Assembly (NCBI GenBank): GCA_039619475.1
Contig: CM077115.1
Coordinates: 308,030,734 to 308,094,733, forward strand
Origin: Icerya purchasi
Lineage: Eukaryota; Arthropoda; Insecta; Hemiptera; Monophlebidae
Reading direction: 5' to 3'
DNA: 64,000 bases
In this document: positions 42,903 through 54,429 of the stretch, one piece after another
Position numbering within the stretch: position 1 is the first letter of the stretch
How the letters are laid out: every line of letters begins with the position of its first letter
Notes under the pieces: generated by a model
The model's database searches: none
Told to the model about the DNA's origin: nothing
What the model saw: the letters and a program-made list of their open reading frames with translations, nothing else
Position numbers and translations under genes: made by a program

Positions 42903-43090
42903 TAGATAATGCCTCTAAACACGAGACAATCTCTTTAATAGACGCGAAAAACGAACGCGAGACAATTAAACTTTATCACTTCGTATATTGCTTTCCATCG
43001 GTGTTGTTAATTTATTTATCTTGTTGGCAAACAACCAATAAACATGAGATAATAATATTTAACCGGACTACGGACCGATGTTCGTCCTTT

Positions 43091-45483
43091 GACTAAACTT
43101 TTTCATAATGAGACCTTCATCATCGCCCTTTTAATACTCTGTAATTATTATTCGTTCGATATGACAACAACACGAATGTAGGCGAAACGTAATAATTTAC
43201 AGGCCAATTTGAAAAGAAAATGTCACTGCGAATGCGGTATTTTCCTAACAAAATATAAAGACCAATAATTTGTACATCTATTTTCCTTCCTTATTCGTTC
43301 AAAACCAACGCAGAACGGTTTGAACACATTACCGGCAGTATTTCGATCACTATTGTTCATTATCCTCTTCGTGAGATGAAAAAACAATTTTAGAATAGGT
43401 TTCTTTTGAATTTAAACGTATTTTAACGCTGTAAGAATCCTAAACAGCTACACAAATATTTTATACATTTTTTCATATTCTTTCAACATATAAATCAATT
43501 CCTTCCGATTTAAATTGACTTTTTTGTATAACGTATTTTTGTTTAAATTCAATGGAAAACAGCTCGAAAAAATGTACATTATAGTAAAAAATTCCACTTT
43601 ATCGTATGCGTTTTTATAAACCGTACATGGCGCCCAATCGTATATATGTGCATTGTAAACTTTCGAATGTGTTAAGAAAGGAGTACTTCGAGCAAGACGT
43701 ACTTTCCAATAAATTTCGTCGTCCGCAACGGTAATTTATTTTTCTACATTCCCCCTAGAACTTCTGGAAGTTTCATTTTCCTACTTCTAATGAACCAACT
43801 CTATCATATATTTCCAAACACACTGCATTTTAATTTACCGTGCGGTACACCGAAATAGCGCACGATAACTAGGTTATTAGAAGCGGTATATTTGAGTCGG
43901 CCAACGTGATTTCCTTTGCAGCCGTTTCCCGTTTATTCTTTATGTACTAGGTGCGCTTGATACATTTTTATGAACGGAAAATTTATAAAAATTGTCCGAC
44001 GGAACGATACTGGGGGTGGTAACTGCTGCTAATATCTTCTTTTCTGAATAATTCCGAAAATAGGTATTTAAGCGTTCTCTTAGAAAATCCTCTCCCGAGA
44101 CTGATAGTACAATTTCAGTGTAAACATAAGTCATTTATAAAATAAATATACTTAAATTAATTTTTCCGAATTCAGTTACTACACGTTAATTATTCGAATT
44201 CTTCGACAATCGCATTTTCACAAAGTGTGAAATTTCACCTACAAAACGGTAGTATTATAACAACCATCTCCTTTTAAACAGAGTCGCGTAACATCAAAAC
44301 ACACCGTCATCGCCAGCGCTGTTAAATTATAAACGATTTTTATACATCATGATACGTCAATAAACTTCTCGACACGTTAACACTGCATCGACTTGTACAA
44401 AGATCTATATCTCGAGCTGATACAATCAGCACATTAAATTTCTTCTCATTCCAGCTCCTCAATATCCTTTTTCTTCTTTGAAACACCGATCACATCTCGA
44501 ATGCCGGTTATCTTTTTTTACTCTTCCCTTTTAAAACTTTGTCTTTCCACTCCTTTCGCATCTTCTTTCTTTTTAGTTTTTATCTGTGAATCTGAATCGT
44601 TACCGAATTGTTATTATCCTTTTCTGTTCGGCTAGTGTTGCGACAGGCAACTCTCCCCACAAAAACAAAAACTGCAGCAACACGTATTAAATATATTAAG
44701 TTGTGTTTTACAGCTTGTAGTCTCTAATAAAATAACAATCTGTCAGCGAAAAAATTTTTATCACAGTGTCGAAATATTCCCCTCCGAGTTAAAATCCTCT
44801 GTTTGATTAAAGAATATTTCGTTTATCGATGATGAAAGAATGCTTTTGTTAGAATCGTTTCGCGATAGTTGTCAGTACATTACACGGTTCCTCATTCACC
44901 GTATTTATTTTAAGGAAGGCCGTATGCAGTGAGGAAGCTATTATTAAGCCCTACTCGTAAGTTCTACGCAGTAATTATACTCTAAATGAAATCGTTTTGA
45001 AAGTTAAACCAAAAAGTTACATTAAAAGTAAGGTTATGATTTCAGAAAGAAAAAAAATATCAAATTTTTTGGTTATCATTTAACTCTGCGTTTAACGTCC
45101 GACCTAATTATAATCAAAAGTCCACATTTGTTCAATTATTCCAAACTATTGCTATTTCCGAGGAATGAATTGGCTAAAAACATTCACACTAATGTTTAAA
45201 AAGTTCTGCTACAATTATTCTACGGCTTTAAGTCAAGATTTAATATATCACACCTTTATTCTATTCTATCCTTGTACGCTATCATCACCCCGGGTATGTG
45301 GATAACATTTCATCTCTTCGGTACATTGCCCTAGACACGGTTTTCTATAGTTCACGCCCGTGTTTCTTTTTCTTCATAATTTTTACGCTGAATTCGAATT
45401 TATTCATTAGTATCCCTTAAATAATAAACTAATACACTTATAAAATCTATAATCTCTATAGCGAGTAAAAAAAAAAACGGATA
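43091..45483. other. Gene-free AT-rich stretch
   Basis: No supported frame, RNA gene or element end in 2.4 kb. A pyrimidine-rich region lies at 44440-44600. Some of it may be the flank or 5' leader of LINE-B. Confidence 0.4.
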
Positions 45484-45870
45484 AATCAATGAAGGGTTTT
45501 ATTTTAGTGGGTTCGTCAAAACATGGGCATTGGCCCAACAATAGAGAAAATGGAGGAAAGAATAATCAGATATTTACCCGTTCAGAGATAGACGACAAAT
45601 AAGAACCGAGAGCTTGGATAACACAAAGAGAAAGAAGGGCGAGAATGAACGAAGCATTATAGGGAGTAGGAATACCGTTTGACAAAAAAGAGGAGTTGTT
45701 CAAGTGACGAACAATCGAACATCATATGATCGAGGTCACAAATAAAATGGTTGTTGGAGAGGTTCAACATAAGGAGACGGCACAAGAGAAAAACTGAAAA
45801 ACGAAGAAGGGTGGCAGATCGCGCTCAAAGCACAAATTGCAACAGAAAAATCAGTAAAGGTGTTCTTCTA
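45484..45870 (-). mobile_element. LINE-A copy 7, 3' fragment
   Basis: Minus-strand translation in shifting frames: NNSSFLSNGIPTPYNASFIL then ALLSLCVIQALGSYLSSISE, colinear with the end of copy 6 (LPTPYNDSYVLSFPSLSVVP). The 3' side has GCCCATGTTTTGACGAACCC, close to the tail of copy 5. Confidence 0.65.
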
Positions 45871-46385
45871 TAAATCAATAGAAACCTTTCCCTAAACAAA
45901 AAAAAAAAAAAAATTGCTCCGTCATTGTTTCTTTACAATTGACATATTTTGGCGACTCTCTTTAATAAGTTACTACAATCAGTTTCGATCCAGCCGTAAT
46001 GGGTTGCCCTATAATTTGGAAAAAAAGGAATTGCCGCTGCTTATATTTTTAATTATTTCCGATTCTTTCTCGTAAGTTATTACATTGTCAGAGTAAAGGT
46101 TATCGTGAAAAATTACAAAAAAAAAAAAAAAATCAAATTACAAATTAAATAAATTTTAGAACGGATCGTTTCGTAGCCAGCCAGCCAGAATTTGTATTCA
46201 AACCTATTTGCAAATTACCTGCGATATTTTTCGGATATCATCTGCTAAACATTATCATTTGTGTTAGCGAGAAACCGGATTTATTTGATTTATTCCTAAA
46301 CGGCTATAGAGCATCCATATACTGCTACCAGATATTTAGTTTTTCTGCGTATTTATTATATATACAAATACTTGTATGTGTATAT

Positions 46386-47234
46386 TAATCATAACGTAAT
46401 TCTTAGCCGGCCCCCATTAGAAAAAATGTCCCAATTTTATGTACCGTTTGTAATATTTTAATTTTTACCGACTTCCAAAAAAAAGGAGATTATATATTTG
46501 TCGCGTATGTTTTTTGTTTTTTTTTTATGTTTGTTCGCGCATAACTCATATTTATATAGACACCGATTGTACTGATCCTTTGCCTATTAGAAAGAGTACC
46601 ATTCAACTTAGGTGCCATGTGCGTAGTGATGAAAATGAAAAAATTTGGTCCCTTTGGATAATTTTTTATTAGTATAACAGAGGCGGTTGACTTAAAATGC
46701 TATCAAACGCTTCAAACTCTTCTACATCTGCCGTTTTTGAACTAAAACGCGTATCACGTATAAATGTGTCAAATTCTTCACTATTGCACAGTTCGTTGTC
46801 CCGTTTTCGTTTCTACAATTCACGTTTGCGTTCGGTGGCGGTTTTCGTATTTCGAAACATAATATTACTGTGCAGGTTGATGAATAAGAAGTCCCACCTC
46901 AAAGGAGAAGCATGTAAAAACTATATTGCTAATTTAATAATACCATAGAAACGTAAAAAAAAGTATTATTTATACATATTTTATATACATATATATTGCA
47001 ATATGTTAAGTTGTTTCGATAGTTTAATAAAATTTATGGTATAAATTATTGGTTGTATTTTTTTTTTATTATTTAAAATTAGGACATTTTTTCGTTATAA
47101 AATCTAATGGGGGCAGGTCTATAAATTACGTTGTAAATTTTGATTATTTTATACAATGTACAGATAAAGAAACAGAAATGTAAGCAAGAGGGGTCAAGGG
47201 TCATAGCCTCTTGCGAAGCCAGAATGACCAACTT

Positions 47235-47236
<2 letters not shown>
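46386..47236 (+). mobile_element. (TA)n-bounded TIR repeat, copy 3 (long form)
   Basis: Left end ATAACGTAATTCTTAGCCGG then CCCCATTAG; right inverted end near 47108-47135 (CTAATGGGGGCAGGTC...AATTACGTTGTAA). The tail has CATAGCCTCTTGCGAAGCCA and AATGACCAA, then (TA)n 47236-47272. The interior, absent from short copies, holds a CGACTTCCAAAAAA motif and an antisense coding-like segment: MFRNTKTATERKREL, a stop, then KRKRDNELCNSEEFDTFIRD and DVEEFEAFDSILSQPPLLY. Nearly the same sequence forms an open frame in copy 6. Confidence 0.7.
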
Positions 47237-47281
<45 letters not shown>

Positions 47282-47684
47282 ATATGTATATATTCACAAA
47301 TAACCGATTTACGTAATTTTATTAGATTATTCATGTTTTCCAAATATATTCAACCTGCATATTTTCTTTTTTTTTTTTCAAATTCATTTGGGAAATCCGG
47401 AGCAAGAGATAACTTCCGATCTTTGAAACTCCACTGCTTCATCAACTATAATACTGCAGCTGACTAACTTATTTTGGTAAAAATTGTAATGAAGAAAATA
47501 GGAACTGGGATTTCGAACTCTGCATGTGTTCCGTCGATTATGTATCATATAGTCGTCGATAACATTTAAAAAAAAAAATTAGCACGAAATTAAACCAAAA
47601 GCAGTTGTGATTTATTGCACCTTCGGGTAAAAAATATTTTTTACAGAATTCGGAGTTTCCGGCACCCTGTGAGTCTAAGTATGA
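47237..47684. other. Spacer
   Basis: A (TA)n to (TG) run to about 47292, a T-run at 47368-47378, and no supported frame. Confidence 0.4.
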
Positions 47685-49317
47685 ATTAGGGGGAAGGGGG
47701 GGTAAAGTTTTTAAACTTTTTTTTTATTTGCTTATATAGATATACAACATTTCAAGATTATTGTGTCAAAATTTGAAGTCGATCGCAACAAAACTAACGG
47801 ACCTATAGCGTTTTGAGTGAGCGGTGCTCCGCTCCGATTTTGCACACCTCTTGGGCAGCTACGTAGCGCGGCTACCTGGTAGCTGTTTCGTGCTCTTTTG
47901 AACTTGGTATGTTCTAGTTTCGCTGTGATTGTGTGTTTATCATTAGTAAAATGCCGAAGAAAATTAGCAGACAAGATCGCAAGATCGCAAGATTACCAGT
48001 TCCAGATTGGATCGATCAAAAAAAGTAATACCTCCACACACAGAAACGCAAGACAGACGATGTCGAAGCAAATGGTACATCGTCCAAAAAAACAAAAAAA
48101 AAAAAAAACTAAATACTTTTATGCCATTCAGGCTACTACTTATTACCATTACTGTTCGATGGACGAGAAACCGCAGCACGACAAATGCCCGAGCGGCCAA
48201 GACTCGTGGTGTGAATGGCAGAAAGCTGCAGCTGCAAATGCCCTGAAGTAATTCAAACACAGTTACACTGCACTTGCAAGTGACGTTTCTGAAGGAATTA
48301 AACCGATATATGAAGACTTGAGTAAGGGGCACTTCTGCAGCGATATCTTGGAGGATTCACTCAAAACAACAGTGAGAGTTTGAATCAACACATTTGGAAA
48401 ATTACCCCAAAATCACTGAGTGGTACCTCAACTGTTGTTGAAATCACAGCTCATGTGGCTTCATGTATGTTGAATGAGGGCTGTTTTGCTTTGCTCTCAT
48501 TTATGCAAGAGATAAACATCAGTACAGGATCAAGTTCTCATGAATGGACAGGCATGGTAGATTGAACGAGCATAAACAGAGTGGAGCAACAAGCTGCACT
48601 TGACAGTAAAGAAGGCAGAATTCTACGTTGACAAGAGCAAAAAGCTGCCTTAGATTTTACAGCTGAAAGCTGTGAGCTTTATGAGCTTTATGGGTGACTC
48701 TGAATAAGTATATTAGAAGAAACACTCGCGTACTGATGTTTAAGTCAAATATCTTTTTTGTACACAAAACTTTAAAGCCTTTTTCTCGCACTTGACATTT
48801 TTAAAGTCCGTGGAGGACACTGTAACTCGAAGAAAACTAATGCACCGATTCTTCTTTTGAAATTTTGTACAGTGTTTCTGTACATCAATTACGAGGTAAC
48901 GCTGGGAGAGATTTTGTTTTTTTTTAATTATTACTTATTTTACAATAAAAAATTTGTCGATTTTGATGGCGAAAATCGCGTTTTTAACTTCCAAGTGTTA
49001 ACAAAAAGTAAAAAATCAAAAAAAAAAAAATCCTCCCAGCGTTACCTCAAGGAAATAATTAACTAGCAGTAGCATTTTGATTTTTTTGATTTCAGATGAC
49101 CAGTGATGAGATACAGTGTCCACCGCTAAACAACTTTTTTTTTAGGCTTCTTTGAAGATTTACTGCTAACGGCTTATTTTTTAATATTTCTTATTTAAAA
49201 TTTCAGAAAATATTGTTCAAATGTTACTTTATTGTATTACACTTAATAAAAAATATTTGCATTCACATTATTGAAAATGAGCCTTTTTTTACCGAAATTA
49301 ACTTTACCCCCCCTAAT
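47685..49317 (+). mobile_element. MULE-2, decayed Mutator-like element
   Basis: G-rich inverted ends: ATTAGGGGGAAGGGGGGGTA then AAGTT at 47685 and AACTTTACCCCCCCTAAT ending at 49317. TAAGT follows or precedes both ends, compatible with a partly decayed 9-bp duplication. Plus-strand remnants: MPKKISRQDRKIA (47951), QHDKCPSGQDSWCEWQKAAA (48169 onward; compare QYCPAGKDSWCKWRAAEANG in MULE-1), IKPIYEDLSK, MNQHIWKITPKSLSGTSTVV and EITAHVASCMLNEGCFALLS. Multiple stops and deletions. The TIR is unrelated to that of MULE-1, so the two belong to separate lineages. Confidence 0.72.
48893..49048. repeat. 156-bp hairpin with 16-bp perfect ends
   Basis: GAGGTAACGCTGGGAG at 48893-48908 and its exact complement at 49033-49048. 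Similarity extends inward (AGATTTT / AAAATCC). It may be a small MITE nested in MULE-2 or a subterminal palindrome of it. Confidence 0.65.
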
Positions 49318-51461
49318 ATAAGTTTAGCCATGTTTTTCCTCTATAGAGCTCTTTTATGTGCATGTTCGAAATATATTTTGGCTTTTTCAACTTTTTCGCG
49401 CGGGCTGCTACTTACACGTAAAGTAAATTCCCATACCGTTAGCAGGGCGTCGGAGATTGTGAAGTTAAGGTTCACAGTGTACCAAGACTTAGATGAAAAT
49501 ACATTTTTTTTGCCGTTTTTTTGCCCGGAAAACGCGATTTAAATCATTTTTTATTGTTAGTTTTTTATTATTATTATTATTATTTATGAAAGTGCTTCTG
49601 CTATTTGTTTTATATATTTTTGAATTTCACTTTTAAATGGTTACCCGGAGTAATTGTCGAGATCGTTTAAAATTCCATATTATGCGTTTTTTATCTTCCA
49701 CGGTGATTATAGATTGTTTTAGAGAAAATTTTAATTGTGACTTATGCATCGATTTTGAAATTTATTTGTGAAACGCCGTTGCTGAGATCTTGCATTTTAT
49801 TCGATACTGAGATTTCTAAAAACCATTTTATTATGATTTCGTATATTATAAGTGAATTTAAAAAAAAAAAAAAAGCTAAAACAGATTTAAAATATTTTGA
49901 GAAAAATTACCTAATAAAATTATAAAATATATGCCGCATACGCGGAAAATGAAATAGTTAACCAGGAGCTTTTGCACAAAATTACTGATACCATTAATGG
50001 ATGGTGTAGAAATATGTTTGGTAATCCGTGTTCCTCGCTAACACGAATGATAACGTCTGGCGGATGAAATTTGACACACACCGTAGATAATTCGTCAAAA
50101 GGTCTGAACTAAAACGCTGACTAGTTACTAATCCAACGGGCATATACGCAACGGGCATATTTGCCCAGTTAGACCCACAACTTATTTATTTATAAAAAAT
50201 CAAAAAAAAATCGTGCCAGAAAAATCCCCACCAAAAACACTTACACCGGAAAATCTTCACCAAAATGACTGCACCGAATCACTTTCGTCGAAAAGACGGC
50301 CCCGCTATGAGAGTATAATACTTCGTATGTTGCTTTAACTTTTTTTTTTTTTGCTATTTTAATGGAGAATTTTAAACAATGTCACCTTTTTCGAACAGAT
50401 TATATAACGTGTCCCCTTAGCTTGTCAGCTAAACCAGCGCGGAAGCTCTGCTGTAATTATTTCTCGTTTACTTCCCGAATCATGTGAAAATAATCGTAAA
50501 AAACCCAGTTCGTTGTAATAGGATCGGAAATTCGCACACTAATAATTACACGTTGTCAAGTGAAATGCTAGTAGTAGCTGAATGTACGAAACGATAAGTG
50601 ATCGTTTGGTTATTATGTCAAGGGTGCATGAACACTACACTCAAGGAAGGATGAAGGAAAACCGTTTTAGTGGATTATTCGAACAAAGCAACGGTAAAGT
50701 AATGCTGAGTGGAACCAGTATATCGGTACACGGAAAAACACTTAAACTTACACAACGCGTTTCCTTTAGAATACACAACAACATCTCATCACTTTCACTA
50801 CAACCTTGCCGGCAAGTATTGATGAAATTTTCGATAGGCAACTACTATACTAGTCTGATGTTTTCCCCGTATCCTGCGACCCGGTGATGCACATCTGCGC
50901 GTATTTATATGGTTATTTCCGTGATGTTCGAAGATAGTCTCAAAAAGACGCATCGTTATTATCATCGGAGTGAAAAAGATTAAAACACTGCAACATTTTG
51001 CTGGTAGACAAGAAATAGGACATCCGAAATCAATTTAGTTTAGAAAGGTATCTTTCATTTTGAAAACTGTTTTAATTTCGCGAAGTAAGATGCAATGAAA
51101 ACAAAGAAAAAAAAACATCCGCTTAATCCGCCAGGTAGCTGACTGCACATGTATAAACTTGTTGTATAACGAAAAATACTAAATGGCAATTAGATGAAAA
51201 AACTTTACATTCCATTTTACCGGTCAGTAGAAAAATATTCAAGTTCTTATTAAAATTTTCAGACAAAATTCACAATCTAGCGTCGGGATTGAGTGTATTT
51301 TTGTCGGCTGTTTGCTGAAATGACTGGAATGAAAGATAGGCGTCTGACAACGCAGATATCCTCCGTTTAGAATCGATTGTGAAATGAAAAGACCATAAAT
51401 ATCGAAAATATTAAATAAAACGAATCGGCTAAATCTCTACTAAAAAGTGCCATTCACAATC
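49318..51461. other. Gene-free stretch
   Basis: An (ATT)n run at 49561-49584 and poly-A/T tracts near 49860 and 50340. Frames at 50582-50887 lack any recognisable motif. A doubled GCAACGGGCATAT motif lies near 50135-50160. Confidence 0.4.
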
Positions 51462-52696
51462 CAGCGGTTCCCAAACTTTTTTAAGATCGCGGAACCCTCC
51501 TTATAAAATCAATTTTATCTTATGGAACCCTTAATGCCAAATGAAAACTTAACAAGTAATTGTGTTGATATGTAAACAAAATTTGATTGTTTTCTTTTTA
51601 CTTACAAATTTTTACCACGATGTTCTACATTCTATTAACTTATAATAAAAGGTAATTTTTAAACAAATTAATGTGAATAACGAGAAGCTGTTTCACTGTT
51701 TTGCTAATAATGGTTTTAAAACTTAGTGTTTAATATCCGACACAGTTATATGTGTACATCCGGAATAGCATCCGATCTGCTCCGGAATTTATTTTTCATT
51801 TGTGCATAAAAGCCTGTTTGGCATCTATACGTAGTTATAAAAGGGAACAGAGTTTAAAAAAAAAGTTTTCTTGGCTACTTGAGGGTATTCATTTTTAATA
51901 CTATGACACTGATTTAAATGTCTATTTTAAAACAGTTGAACTCTGAATATCAATGAGTGATTCATATTCCAGCATTGATAAAGTTTCAGATTTATCTTTA
52001 TTGATAAATGGGGATTTTGTACCCAGTCGATGTGTCATTATCGGTAATAGGGAAATATTCTAGAAAAGATTTTATCAAGTTCGCCAAATGTTCACTAATG
52101 ATGTTTTGAATTTCAGTTGGTAATTCTGTCATGTTTTCTTCTAGAATTTCACTTAAAAGTGGAAAAAACATTCAACATTACCTTTTTTTCCATGCGAGAA
52201 ATCCAAGAAATTTAGTTTCCTTTTTAGAGCTGCTGTTATTTTGTCTCTCGCAGGAAATATCGTCTTTTCCTTGTAAAGATTTCGGCAAGATGAGAACTAA
52301 TTTGATAAGCCAAAATAGGTGGTCCGTTGCAATAAAAAAAAAGCTGCTTTAGTCGAAAAAATAGACACCAAAACATAAAAAAGAAACGCACTTTCTCTGT
52401 GACTACTACTAAGGCTTATCGACAGTGTGTGTATTTGATGTAAATAAGGGGAAGGGCTTCATAATTTATTATTGAACGAAATATATTAAAACGACGACGC
52501 TTTTATTTTTTAATTAATATGTTTTTCTCTTATCGGAAATATCCCCTCCTTTTCGGCTATTTCTATTTCTTTCCTGTTTTACGAAAAATGTTTTTGGTTT
52601 ATTCTCCGTTTCCCGGTTTTTGCCAGTTCGAAGGCAGCCCTGATGATTTTCTTGCGGAACCCAAGGGTTTCGCGGAACCTACTTTGGGAACCGCTG
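51462..52696 (-). mobile_element. hAT transposon with decayed transposase
   Basis: Inverted ends CAGCGGTTCCCAAACTTTTT (left) and its counterpart AAAGTAGGTTCCGC-type reading inward from the right end (TTTGGGAACCGCTG at 52683-52696). The 8-bp flanks TCACAATC and ATCTAATC share their last four bases. The minus strand carries fragments of a ZBED5/SCAND3-like hAT transposase: SSKKETKFLGFLAWKK, EILEENMTELPTEIQNIISE then HLANLIKSFLEYFPI, and a decayed dimerisation end (LCSLLPFYNYVC-like). Many stops. 1235 bp, so the element is also internally shortened. Confidence 0.8.
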
Positions 52697-53119
52697 ATCT
52701 AATCGGTCAATTTCAAATACCGGAGGCTAGCTTGCGTTTGATGGTTTCAATAATTACAAGTTATTAACAGTACTATCACGATTTGATACCTCTATCCATT
52801 TAACTTAAAAATATTAATCGTTTTTTATAAACAGTTACGATCAGATTATTCGGTATTTTTGAAAAATTAAATTAGCGTTATAATGATTAATACTTTGAAA
52901 AGAAATATCCTTAATATGTAATATATTGTGAAATTAAATTTTTAAAACAGAATCGTTCTAAACTATCGAACGCAACTCTAGTACCTTCAGTTAACTAGTT
53001 TGCCCAATTGATCTGACATGTGTGTACAGTGTCTTTACCAGATATTTAATAGTAAGTCTCGTGTTTTCGTTCGTCTGTTTGCTAATTCTTGATGAAATTT
53101 TGTGAAAATACAACGAATA

Positions 53120-53153
<34 letters not shown>
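52697..53153. other. Spacer
   Basis: AT-rich; ends in (TA)n 53116-53153. Nothing else supported. Confidence 0.4.
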
Positions 53154-53158
<5 letters not shown>

Positions 53159-53399
53159 TACAACGTAATTTTTAGGCTACCCCCAATTAGAAAAAATGTC
53201 CAAATTTTATGTAACGTTTGTTATATGTTAAAGGATTTTTGTGATTATGTTATTATATTCATACGAACCGATTTAGAATTCCGTTGTAAATTTTAATCAT
53301 TTTATACAAAGTATAGAAGAGAAAGAGGCAGAAATGTAAGTAAGATGGGTCAAAGGGCATAGCCCCTTGTGAGGCCAAAATGGCCAAGTTTATATATAT
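53154..53399 (+). mobile_element. (TA)n-bounded TIR repeat, copy 4 (short form)
   Basis: TTACAACGTAATTTTTAGGC start, GTTTGTTATATGTTAAAGGA core, AATTCCGTTGTAAA right end at about 53276-53290. A full tail follows with CATTTTATACAAAGTATAG, GGGCATAGCCCCTTGTGAGG and CCAAAATGGCCAAG, then (TA)n. Confidence 0.75.
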
Positions 53400-53640
53400 G
53401 ATGGGTCAAAGGGCATAGCCCCTTGCGAGGCCAAAATGGCAAAGTTTATATATATAAACTTGGCCATTTTGGCCTCACAAGGGGCTATGCCCTTTGACCC
53501 ATCTTGCTTACATTTCTGCCTCTTTCTCTTCTATACTTTGTATAAAATGATCAAAATTTACAACGTAATTCTTAGGCCAGCCCTCATTAGATTTTATAAT
53601 GAAAAAATGTCCCAATTTTATATAATAAAAAATAAAAAAA
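53400..53640 (-). mobile_element. (TA)n-bounded TIR repeat, copy 5, inverted against copy 4
   Basis: 53400-53449 repeats the tail of copy 4 in the same direction (GGGCATAGCCCCTTGCGAGG). From 53450 the tail appears inverted, centred on AAGTTTATATATATAAACTT, and leads into TTACAACGTAATTCTTAGGC and a truncated body ending in A-rich sequence. The locus therefore holds three tails: two direct and one inverted. Confidence 0.75.
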
Positions 53641-54429
53641 AAAAAAAAAAATCTAAAAACACACTGTTCTAAAAACTGCACTGAAAAAAATTCACTAAAA
53701 AAAATAAAATAAATTCCTTAACATATATAACTTAAAAACATTTTCTCAACAAGTACAATAATTATGTGAAAAATTTTCTCAGGAAAAATTAAAATGAAAA
53801 GTGTGGGCGCTGGCATAAAATTTTTGGGCAAATATTACATAGCACACACCGAACAAATTGATCATGTGTAGATAATATAATATACTACATCGTGCGATAT
53901 TTACATCACATAGTACATATGCTAACTTTCTGAAACATATTATACTACAAATCGAGAAAATTTATCAGTCGAAATGAAATATTAAATTTACAGCAATGCA
54001 CAATACAATTTACTCTACACACGATACAATTAGTATACATGAACATGTGACTACACTTTGTAAGAGTTTATCAAGAAGTAGAGTATCAGTGAATGACATG
54101 TCAGTACCTACACTTTTAATTTTAATTTTCATGAGAAAATTTTTCACACAATTATTGTACTTGTTGAGAAAATGTTTTTATGTTATATGCAGTAAGGAAT
54201 TTATTTAATTTTTTTTTAGTGCATTTTTTGGCGCATTTTTTAAAAAAATGTTTTTAATACTATTTTTTAATTTTTTTTTTTTTTTTATTTTATACTTTTT
54301 AGTTATAAATGAATTTTACAAAATATTTCATAAAAGTAGTTATTAAAATTATAATACATACTTTACTCAATCTACATAAATTAAATGTGTGACATTGTTT
54401 TTTCTATTACAATATTAAAGCTTTATTTA
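53641..54429. other. Spacer
   Basis: Very AT-rich. It contains GCACTGAAAAAAATTCACT and CAGTGAATGACATG motifs and inverted-looking pieces around 53690-54260 (AACATTTTCTCAACAAGTAC at 53738 against GTACTTGTTGAGAAAATGTT at 54158), which suggest a palindromic element. No frame. Confidence 0.4.
53686..54240. repeat. Large inverted-repeat element, AT-rich
   Basis: The arm ATTCCTTAACATATATAACT then TAAAAACATTTTCTCAACAA at about 53713-53752 is mirrored at about 54156-54205 (TTGTTGAGAAAATGTTTTTA then TGTTATATGCAGTAAGGAAT). Further outside, AAAAAAATTCACTAAAAAAA on the left pairs with TTTTTTTTAGTGCATTTTTT on the right; inside, AAAATTAAAATGAAAAGTGT pairs with ACACTTTTAATTTTAATTTT. No frame, so a MITE-like palindrome of about 550 bp. 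Confidence 0.6.

Larger units (their letters stand above)
37312..43090 (-). mobile_element. LINE-B, full-length I-like non-LTR retrotransposon
   Basis: Complete two-ORF organisation on the minus strand: a 5' leader of up to about 190 bp right of 42902, ORF1 (42902-41166), a 43-bp gap, ORF2 (41122-37418), a 3' UTR of about 70 bp ending near TTACACAC, and a 37-bp poly-A tail (T-run 37312-37348). Endonuclease, reverse transcriptase, RNase H and a zinc-knuckle end all lie in ORF2, which with RNase H points to the I group. Neither ORF has a stop or frameshift. I could not fix the 5' end or a target duplication; 43090 is approximate. Confidence 0.88.

Noticed and set aside
46540..46580. Antisense reading TACAATCG|GTGTCT as the missing first half of pore 1 of the channel
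   Set aside because: It lies inside the (TA)n-bounded repeat, occurs in another repeat copy, and the upstream frame has no membrane helix.
50582..50887. 101-codon plus-strand frame
   Set aside because: No motif or homology; both strands open here, which argues for chance.
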